5,495 nucleotides of DNA from Legionellaceae bacterium. GTDB lineage: Bacteria > Pseudomonadota > Gammaproteobacteria > Legionellales > Legionellaceae. Below the pieces are notes generated by a model, which was given only the letters and a program-made list of their open reading frames with translations, did not search any database and was not told the DNA's origin. The first letter of the stretch is position 1; every line of letters begins with the position of its first letter. The position numbers were made by a program, and so were the translations under genes. Positions 1 through 4,655 of the stretch are shown one piece after another. The stretch is from contig CANISA010000121.1 of assembly GCA_947470005.1 (NCBI GenBank), positions 1-5,495 of the forward strand, written 5' to 3'.

Positions 1-21
1 AAAAAAAAATATTAAAAAAAA
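1..21 (+). repeat. Two adenine homopolymer tracts inside the polyketide synthase frame
   Basis: A run of at least nine A (1-9, possibly longer to the left) and a run of eight A (14-21) lie in the open frame and encode a lysine-rich segment, KKILKKIYK. The first 25 bases contain no G or C. Runs of this length can cause replication or transcription slippage. Whether they do so here is not visible. Confidence 0.6.
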
Positions 22-998
22 TATACAAAGCATCAGGGATTGAGCAACGACATAGCGTATTAACCGATTACTCCAAATCGCCAGGGGAATTTGAATTTTT
101 CCCGAATGACTCGTCCGCTCCATTTCCTACGACGGCCGCACGCATGACCATTTATAAAACCAATGCATTAGGCCTAGCCTTGGCTGCGATCGAGAATTCT
201 TTAATCAGTTTGCCTGATTTTGATAAAAAAGAAATTACACATTTGATTACGGTTAGTTGCACAGGGATGTATGCACCTGGGATTGATATTGGCATTGTAC
301 AGACGCTGGATCTGACCTCATCCGTGAAGCGCACGTCGATTAATTTCATGGGGTGTTATGGTGCGTTTAATGGCATGAAACTAGCGGATGCTATTTGTCG
401 GGCGGAGCCCGATGCGATGGTGCTCGTGGTGTGTGTGGAGCTGTGTTCTATACATATACAAAAAGAGTTTACGCTTAATAATATTCTTTCCAATGCATTG
501 TTTGCTGATGGTGCGGCGGCGGTAATTATTCAAACACGACCTCAAAAACAGCGTAGCTTACAGTTTGAATCATTTTATTGCGATCTGGTGCCGCAAACCA
601 GTGAAGAGATGGCATGGCATATTTCGGATTATGGATTTGAAATGGTGCTGACCTCCTATGTTCCACAAGCAATTGAATTAGGCATAGAGGCTTTTGCTGA
701 AAAATTAGTTGAGAAATCCAATGTGTTATTAAGTAACATGGATTATTACGCGATTCATCCGGGGGGCTTAAGCATACTGCGAGCATGCGAGAAGTCGCTT
801 AATATTTCAATGGAAGACAACCGATTCTCCTATGATGTTTTACGCCAATACGGAAACATGTCTTCAGCCACGGTGCTGTTTGTTTTGAAAAAGATTTGGA
901 ACAGTTTGAGCGAAGCCGACGATCAGAAAAAGATATTTAGTTGTGCGTTTGGACCAGGATTAACCTTGGAGTCGATGCTATTAACCGTGCACGGTTAG
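1..998 (+). CDS. Type III polyketide synthase (chalcone/stilbene synthase family), 5' end outside window
   Basis: The frame is open from base 3 to the TAG at 996-998 (331 visible residues). An ATG at 144 exists, but the codons before it read as family sequence (SGIEQRHSVL, then GEFEFFP), so the gene starts left of the window; by comparison with the family about 20-45 residues are missing. No ATG, GTG or TTG lies in frame before 144. The thiolase-fold catalytic triad is present: Cys in NFMGCYGAFNG (codon 354-356), His in AIHPGG (756-758) and Asn in YGNMSSA (855-857), equivalent to Cys164, His303 and Asn336 of plant chalcone synthase. The spacing is close to that enzyme's (134 and 33 residues, versus 139 and 33). 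The C-terminal GPG loop (CAFGPGLTLE) is also present. Such homodimeric cytosolic enzymes condense an acyl-CoA starter with malonyl-CoA into pyrones, resorcinols or similar products. Starter and product cannot be read from sequence. The motif style (SCTGMYAPG, VCVELCSIH) resembles a bacterial clade, not plant enzymes. No methyltransferase, oxidase or prenyltransferase follows it here. Confidence 0.93.
   Translation, partial: KKILKKIYKASGIEQRHSVLTDYSKSPGEFEFFPNDSSAPFPTTAARMTIYKTNALGLALAAIENSLISLPDFDKKEITHLITVSCTGMYAPGIDIGIVQTLDLTSSVKRTSINFMGCYGAFNGMKLADAICRAEPDAMVLVVCVELCSIHIQKEFTLNNILSNALFADGAAAVIIQTRPQKQRSLQFESFYCDLVPQTSEEMAWHISDYGFEMVLTSYVPQAIELGIEAFAEKLVEKSNVLLSNMDYYAIHPGGLSILRACEKSLNISMEDNRFSYDVLRQYGNMSSATVLFVLKKIWNSLSEADDQKKIFSCAFGPGLTLESMLLTVHG
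982..997. repeat. Perfect 16-bp palindrome over the polyketide synthase stop codon
   Basis: TAACCGTGCACGGTTA is its own reverse complement. It covers the last codons and the first two bases of the TAG stop of the polyketide synthase gene, and ends 23 bases before the -35 hexamer of the eno promoter. As RNA it could fold into a 6-bp stem with a UGCA loop, but no T-run follows, so it does not look like an intrinsic terminator. A dimeric repressor site is possible; chance is not excluded. Confidence 0.45.
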
Positions 999-1009
999 CG
1001 TAAATGCTC

Positions 1010-1034
1010 GGCGTCGTGACTTGACATCACCGCC
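1010..1034. repeat. Interrupted inverted repeat enclosing the -35 hexamer of the eno promoter
   Basis: GGCG (1010-1013) and GTGA (1016-1019) on the left match TCAC (1027-1030) and CGCC (1031-1034) on the right, with a two-base bulge on the left arm. The central seven bases are C plus the TTGACA hexamer. The arms could form a hairpin or an operator half-site pair. There is no adjoining T-run, so a terminator for the upstream gene is less likely. Confidence 0.35.
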
Positions 1035-1049
1035 TCCTCGTCAAACAAT
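1021..1049 (+). promoter_or_regulatory. Sigma70-type promoter for the eno-dsbB-tgt-tsaC unit
   Basis: A perfect -35 box TTGACA (1021-1026) is followed by a 17-base spacer and AACAAT (1044-1049), which matches TATAAT at four of six positions. Transcription would start near 1056, leaving a leader of about 20 bases with the eno ribosome binding site. Position, spacing and the lack of any other good candidate in the 79-base gap support it. The -10 box is imperfect, so moderate strength or activator help is possible. Confidence 0.6.
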
Positions 1050-1065
1050 ACTCTCAATTTTTATG

Positions 1066-1071
1066 AAAGGA
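1066..1071 (+). promoter_or_regulatory. Ribosome binding site of eno
   Basis: AAAGGA lies six bases before the ATG at 1078. This fixes the start there and argues against two upstream in-frame candidates: TTG at 1021, which is part of the -35 box, and ATG at 1063, which overlaps this site. Confidence 0.75.
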
Positions 1072-1077
1072 TGGAAC

Positions 1078-2352
1078 ATGCGTATTGTGGGCATTAAGGG
1101 TCGGGAAATTTTGGATTCTCGTGGGAACCCAACGGTTGAAGCTGATGTTACCTTGGCGAGTGGGGCGTTCGGGCGGGCGAGCGTGCCTTCTGGTGCATCC
1201 ACGGGACGTCTGGAGGCGCATGAATTGCGTGATGGTGACGCCAATCGATATGGCGGGCGGGGCGTGCGTCAGGCTGTTCTTCATATCAATGGGGAAATAA
1301 ATCGTACGTTATCACAGGCTTCTGTGGCCGATCAAACCGCTATTGATGCGTTGCTCTGTGCGTTGGATGGCACAGAGAACAAATCGCGGCTTGGCGCAAA
1401 TGCGATTTTAGCCGTGTCGGTTGCTTGTGCACGCGCGCATGCCGTCGCCGTACAACAACCGTTGTTTCGTGTGTTGAATCAAGGGGAGTCGATGACGCTG
1501 CCGGTGCCGATGATGAATGTATTAAATGGCGGCATGCATGCGGATAATAACGTTGATATTCAAGAGTTTATGATCATGCCCATCGGTGCGCCTGATTTTG
1601 AAACAGCGATTCAAATGGGGGCGGAAACGTTTCATGTGCTGCGCTCGGTTTTAAAAGAACGGGGCTTAAACACGGCGGTTGGGGATGAGGGGGGCTTTGC
1701 ACCGAATCTGACATCGAACCGACAAGCGCTCGACCTCCTGGTTCTAGCGGTTGAGCGTGCGGGTTTTGAACTGGGGAAAGACATGGTGTTTTCACTGGAT
1801 GTGGCCGCGTCGTCCTTGTTTTCTGACGGACGTTACCATTTGCGATCAGAAAATAAGACATTTACTAGCCAGGCGTTGGTTGAGTATTACGCCGATTTGA
1901 TTGCGCACTACCCGATTGTTAGCATCGAAGATGGGTTGGATGAGAGCGATTGGGACGGTTGGAAAGAGATGAGTGATCGATTAGGTCATTCAACCCAGTT
2001 GGTGGGGGATGATCTCTTTGTCACGAACCCTCGTCTCGTGGCGCAGGGCATTGAGGCGCAGGTTGCGAATGCGGTGCTCATTAAGCCGAACCAAATTGGA
2101 ACGCTCAGTGAGGCGTGCGAGACCATGCGTTTGGCTAAGCGCCATGGGTATCGCTGCGTGATGTCTCATCGCTCTGGCGAGACAGAAGATACATTGATTG
2201 CCGATCTTGCGGTGGCTACGGGCTGCGGGCAAATTAAAACAGGCTCGTTGTGTCGGACTGATCGTGTTGCAAAGTATAATCAATTGCTTCGGATTCAAGG
2301 TTTAGCCTCGTTGCCTTACGCGGGGCGGTCTGCGTTGAGGAGTCCATTATGA
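1078..2352 (+). CDS. eno: Enolase (phosphopyruvate hydratase)
   Basis: This enzyme interconverts 2-phosphoglycerate and phosphoenolpyruvate in glycolysis and gluconeogenesis, in the cytosol and with Mg2+. The 424 residues are close to the usual 430. The N-terminal cap domain opens with MRIVGIKGREILDSRGNPT and has the mobile loop PSGAST (37-42). In the barrel domain the expected residues are all found: His154, Glu163, Glu204, metal ligands Asp241, Glu284 and Asp311, catalytic base Lys336, His364-Arg365-Ser366, and Lys387. VSIEDGLDESDWDGW and SHRSGETEDTLIADLAV are nearly textbook sequence, so it should be active. Small oddities are Met153 beside the active-site His (often Glu, Ala or Ser) and Pro337 directly after the catalytic Lys. 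The gene is not beside pyrG, kdsA or ftsB, its common neighbours in gammaproteobacteria, so a second enolase copy elsewhere is possible. Its TGA overlaps the dsbB start. Confidence 0.97.
   Translation: MRIVGIKGREILDSRGNPTVEADVTLASGAFGRASVPSGASTGRLEAHELRDGDANRYGGRGVRQAVLHINGEINRTLSQASVADQTAIDALLCALDGTENKSRLGANAILAVSVACARAHAVAVQQPLFRVLNQGESMTLPVPMMNVLNGGMHADNNVDIQEFMIMPIGAPDFETAIQMGAETFHVLRSVLKERGLNTAVGDEGGFAPNLTSNRQALDLLVLAVERAGFELGKDMVFSLDVAASSLFSDGRYHLRSENKTFTSQALVEYYADLIAHYPIVSIEDGLDESDWDGWKEMSDRLGHSTQLVGDDLFVTNPRLVAQGIEAQVANAVLIKPNQIGTLSEACETMRLAKRHGYRCVMSHRSGETEDTLIADLAVATGCGQIKTGSLCRTDRVAKYNQLLRIQGLASLPYAGRSALRSPL
2337..2342 (+). promoter_or_regulatory. Ribosome binding site of dsbB inside the end of eno
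   Basis: GAGGAG lies six bases before the ATG at 2349 and nine before the ATG at 2352. Both starts are usable, in tandem (ATGATG). The site lies in the last codons of eno, as expected for translational coupling. Confidence 0.65.
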
Positions 2353-2870
2353 TGACCAAACGAAACTATCGTGCGTATCAAAGCCTGTTGGCGTTGATGA
2401 CATTGTGTGTGGTTGCCGGTTCGTTTTACTTTCAATATGTCAAAGGGTTTCAACCCTGCCCGTTGTGCTTTATGCAGCGTGTGTGTGCGTGTGTGTTGAT
2501 GTTTTTTCTCCTCGTAGGGCTTTCATTAAGGAGCCTTAGGCGAGCCAGGTACGTGGTATTTTTTCAGTTTGTGTTTGCGGCGGCGGGGTTGTTTTTTGCG
2601 TTACGGCAATTGTGGTTACAATTGTTTACGTCTCATGACACGTCAGTCTGCATGCCGGGGCTTGAGATGCTCGTTCGGTATTTCCCCTGGCGCCAGGTTG
2701 TGAATGTGTTTTTTTGGGGCTCAAATGCGTGCTCTGAGGTGACGTGGTACGGATTGGGGTTATCCATGGCGGCGTGGTCTGCTCTTTATTTTGGCTGTGT
2801 CTTGTTTTTCAGTGGCTTGTTTTTTGTGCTGTTAACCTTGACCTCGACCCGTATTGACCACACGCCATGA
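2349..2870 (+). CDS. dsbB: Disulfide bond formation protein DsbB
   Basis: DsbB is an inner-membrane quinone reductase that reoxidises the periplasmic thiol oxidase DsbA and passes the electrons to ubiquinone or menaquinone. The 173 residues match the family size. Four membrane helices can be seen, at about 10-29, 43-60, 67-90 and 139-164. The first periplasmic loop carries the redox pair Cys37-Pro-Leu-Cys40, with Arg44 four residues on, as in the E. coli quinone site. The second periplasmic loop carries Cys101 and Cys128, equivalent to Cys104 and Cys130. Four more cysteines (20, 46, 48, 150) sit in predicted helices, which is more than usual. The start overlaps the eno stop (ATGA, 2349-2352) and the end overlaps the next start in the same way, so it is cotranslated with its neighbours. 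No dsbA is in the window. DsbI is an alternative name for some CPxC proteins, but the size fits DsbB. Confidence 0.94.
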   Translation: MMTKRNYRAYQSLLALMTLCVVAGSFYFQYVKGFQPCPLCFMQRVCACVLMFFLLVGLSLRSLRRARYVVFFQFVFAAAGLFFALRQLWLQLFTSHDTSVCMPGLEMLVRYFPWRQVVNVFFWGSNACSEVTWYGLGLSMAAWSALYFGCVLFFSGLFFVLLTLTSTRIDHTP

Positions 2871-4048
2871 ATGCGTTTCGCTGCGAAGTGATCGCGCGCC
2901 ACACACACACCAGGGCCCGTGTGACGCGCGTGACAACCCCCCACGGTGAATTTTTAACGCCTGTTTTTATGCCCGTTGGCACGCGCGCAGGCGTGAATAA
3001 CATGATGCCTGCAGCACTTCTTGAGGCGGGCAGTCAAATCATTTTGGGGGGGAATACCTACCACATGTTGGCGGCTCCGGGGATGGCTGTTATCGAACAA
3101 GCCGGCGGAATGCACCCCTTCATGGGGTGGCACGGGCCGATGTTGACCGATAGCGGTGGCTTTCAAGTGTTTAGTCTGTCAAAAAATAAAAATATTTGTA
3201 CCATCGACGAAGAGGGGGCCCATTTTACGTTACCAGGCACTGGGCGACTCATTCATATGACGCCTGAAATGTCACTCGCCACGCAAAAAGTGATCGGGGC
3301 TGATATCATCATGGCGTTTGATCAATGCACGCCGGATGATTGTACACGTGATGAGGTCTTGCAAATCATGCAACGGACGCATCGTTGGCTTAAGCAATCC
3401 ATCGCCTACCACGACGCGCACCCTACCTCGCGTTATGGGGCAAAGCAGGCTTTGTTCGGTATAGTGCAAGGAGGGACGCATGAGTCATTGCGTCGCGAAA
3501 GTGCTCAATTTGTGGCGAGTATGCCGACGGATGGCGTGGCAATTGGTGGTGAAACCGTTGGATTTGACATGGAAAAAACGGTTGAGCTCATTCGTTGGAT
3601 TCATGCGCTTTTACCTGAAAACAAGCCTCGATACGCGATGGGCGTTGGGATGTCTCCTCAGGATTTGTTGGATGTGGTGGCCGAAGGGATTGATATGTTT
3701 GATTGCGTGGCCCCTACGCGTAATGCGCGCCACGGAGCCTTGTATTGCGGTGAGCTGGTTGCCAAAGGGAATTGGCTGACGTTCAAAGGCGAGCAAGACA
3801 ATGCACGCATTCAAATTAAAAAAGCCTGTTATGCGAATGACTTATCTCCCATAATGGCCAGTTGTACGTGTTACACGTGTCGCCATTACTCAAGAGCTTA
3901 TTTGCATCAATTGTTTAAGCAAAAAAGCATCGGGTTTGCAGCCCTTGCTAGTATTCATAATATCCATGTATTTCACGATGTTTGTGCTAAAATGCGCGAT
4001 TTGATCTTAGGTGCACCACAACATGATACACGTCACCTCACTGGATGA
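2867..4048 (+). CDS. tgt: tRNA-guanine transglycosylase family protein with altered base-recognition loop
   Basis: Bacterial Tgt exchanges guanine 34 of tRNAs with GUN anticodons (Asp, Asn, His, Tyr) for preQ1, a queuosine precursor. The 393-residue TIM-barrel protein has TDSGGFQVFSL with the catalytic Asp95, FDQCTP with Asp152 and Cys154 for base binding, Gln201 in VQGG, Met258, and the nucleophile Asp279 in GIDMFDCVAPTRNARHG. The zinc site is Cys333, Cys335, Cys338 and His364, in the CTCYTCRHYSRAYLH region. The base-recognition loop, usually GGLAVGE, reads GGETVGF (227-233): the switch Leu and Ala are Glu and Thr, and the supporting Glu is Phe. Activity is likely but the preferred base is uncertain. 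The gene is not beside queA or yajC-secD, the common setting for housekeeping tgt, so it may be a second copy. The start overlaps the dsbB stop (ATGA) and has no clear ribosome binding site, implying coupled translation. A CA repeat lies at 2900-2910. Confidence 0.92.
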   Translation: MNAFRCEVIARHTHTRARVTRVTTPHGEFLTPVFMPVGTRAGVNNMMPAALLEAGSQIILGGNTYHMLAAPGMAVIEQAGGMHPFMGWHGPMLTDSGGFQVFSLSKNKNICTIDEEGAHFTLPGTGRLIHMTPEMSLATQKVIGADIIMAFDQCTPDDCTRDEVLQIMQRTHRWLKQSIAYHDAHPTSRYGAKQALFGIVQGGTHESLRRESAQFVASMPTDGVAIGGETVGFDMEKTVELIRWIHALLPENKPRYAMGVGMSPQDLLDVVAEGIDMFDCVAPTRNARHGALYCGELVAKGNWLTFKGEQDNARIQIKKACYANDLSPIMASCTCYTCRHYSRAYLHQLFKQKSIGFAALASIHNIHVFHDVCAKMRDLILGAPQHDTRHLTG

Positions 4049-4571
4049 TGCGCGGCGATTGATCGCCGCAGGGCGCGTGCTTGCCTATCCCACCGAAGCG
4101 GTTTATGGCTTGGGGTGCGACCCCTTTAATCAACACGCGGTTGATCGGGTGTTGGCGTTAAAGCAGCGGCTGGTCACCAAAGGGTTGATTCTTTTGATTC
4201 ATGACTGGGAACAGTTGGCGTCATTGATTTCAACGGTGCCCGAAGCACGTCTTGATGCAGTGCGTGCGACGTGGCCGGGGCCCATCACGTGGGTTTTCCC
4301 AAAAGCAAAAATAATCCCAGATTGGTTAACTGGCGCACATGACAGCATTGCGGTTAGAATGAGTGAGCACCCTGTTGCTCGCGCGCTTTGTCTTGAGGGG
4401 CCCGTGGTCTCCACCAGTGCCAATATCACGGGACATCCTCCTGCGAGAGATAACCAGATGTTACGGGCTCAGTTTCCAGAGGGTATCGATGCGGTGGTTG
4501 CCGGTGAGGTTGGGACCGCGTTGTTGCCGAGTATGATGTTTGATGTGTTGAGTGGCGTTCGGTTGCGATAA
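4023..4571 (+). CDS. tsaC: Threonylcarbamoyl-AMP synthase TsaC (YrdC domain)
   Basis: TsaC makes threonylcarbamoyl-AMP from threonine, bicarbonate and ATP. TsaB, TsaD and TsaE then transfer the group to adenosine 37 of tRNAs reading ANN codons (t6A). The 182 residues match the short TsaC form; the Sua5 C-terminal domain is absent. Family motifs in order are AYPTEAVYGLGCDP (21-34), LKQRLVTKGLILL (46-58), WPGPITWVFP (84-93), SIAVRMSEHP (108-117) and VVSTSANITG (128-137). They align well with the E. coli protein, including KxR and STSAN, which bind nucleotide and substrate. I chose ATG 4023, not GTG 4011: AGGTG at 4009-4013 is a usable ribosome binding site nine bases before it, and the protein then begins like its relatives. 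The gene overlaps the end of tgt by 26 bases, so it is the last member of the same unit. Only TsaC of the t6A set is here. Confidence 0.94.
   Translation: MIHVTSLDDARRLIAAGRVLAYPTEAVYGLGCDPFNQHAVDRVLALKQRLVTKGLILLIHDWEQLASLISTVPEARLDAVRATWPGPITWVFPKAKIIPDWLTGAHDSIAVRMSEHPVARALCLEGPVVSTSANITGHPPARDNQMLRAQFPEGIDAVVAGEVGTALLPSMMFDVLSGVRLR
4052..4069 (+). repeat. GC-rich hairpin early in tsaC, just after the tgt stop
   Basis: GCGGCGAT (4052-4059) and ATCGCCGC (4062-4069) are perfect reverse complements separated by TG. As RNA this gives a 7-bp, GC-rich stem with a UUGA loop, three bases after the tgt stop and within tsaC codons 10-16. No T-run follows, so it is not a normal terminator. It may slow ribosomes, mark a processing point, or simply result from coding for RRLIAA. 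Confidence 0.45.
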
Positions 4572-4596
4572 TATTTGTTGTATTTTTACACTATTA

Positions 4597-4611
4597 TTAA
4601 GGTTGCCTTAA
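4597..4611. repeat. Short inverted repeat between tsaC and the antiporter gene
   Basis: TTAAGG, a TTG loop, then CCTTAA: a perfect 6-bp stem 26 bases after the tsaC stop. A T-rich but interrupted stretch follows (GTTTATTTGTTTAT). It could act as a weak transcription terminator for the eno-tsaC unit, or as an operator overlapping the -35 region of the next gene. The AT-rich stem makes a strong terminator unlikely. Confidence 0.4.
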
Positions 4612-4645
4612 GTTTATTTGTTTATACTTTGAACTATATTTTTGT

Positions 4646-4650
4646 AGGGA
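4646..4650 (+). promoter_or_regulatory. Ribosome binding site of the antiporter gene
   Basis: AGGGA lies five bases before the ATG at 4656 and supports that start; the encoded protein then begins a few residues before the first membrane helix, as expected for the family. Confidence 0.6.
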
Positions 4651-4655
4651 AAGCG

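Larger units (their letters stand above)
4572..4655 (+). promoter_or_regulatory. AT-rich intergenic region with a possible promoter for the antiporter gene
   Basis: This 84-base gap is much richer in A and T than the genes on either side. TATACT at 4623-4628 matches the -10 consensus at five of six positions and would start transcription near 4635, about 20 bases before the ATG. No -35 box sits at normal spacing; TTGCCT at 4603-4608 is only 14 bases away. TATATT at 4635-4640 is a second -10 candidate, but it would leave almost no leader. A promoter is likely by position, but its exact place is unsure. Confidence 0.35.

Noticed and set aside
144..146. ATG as start of the polyketide synthase
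   Set aside because: The frame is open upstream and codes conserved family sequence, so this is an internal Met.
526..786. Antisense open frame inside the polyketide synthase
   Set aside because: It mirrors a well-supported gene, and its protein shows no recognisable domain.
982..997. Intrinsic terminator after the polyketide synthase
   Set aside because: The palindrome has no following T-run, and its RNA stem would be only 6 bp.
1021..1077. TTG 1021 or ATG 1063 as start of enolase
   Set aside because: The extra residues do not resemble enolase; TTG 1021 is part of the -35 box and ATG 1063 overlaps the ribosome binding site that serves ATG 1078.
1990..2298. Antisense open frame of 102 codons inside eno
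   Set aside because: It lies wholly opposite conserved enolase sequence and has no recognisable motif.
2900..2910. CA dinucleotide repeat near the start of tgt as a phase-variation switch
   Set aside because: Only five units; it encodes a plausible His-Thr-His-Thr stretch and is too short to claim variation.
4011..4022. GTG 4011 as start of tsaC
   Set aside because: No good ribosome binding site precedes it, and the four extra residues are not family-like; ATG 4023 has AGGTG at a workable distance.
2867..4048. Calling this Tgt a chlamydial- or eukaryotic-type queuine-specific enzyme
   Set aside because: The Val kept at the position that is Gly in eukaryotic enzymes, and the different loop sequence, do not support that assignment.
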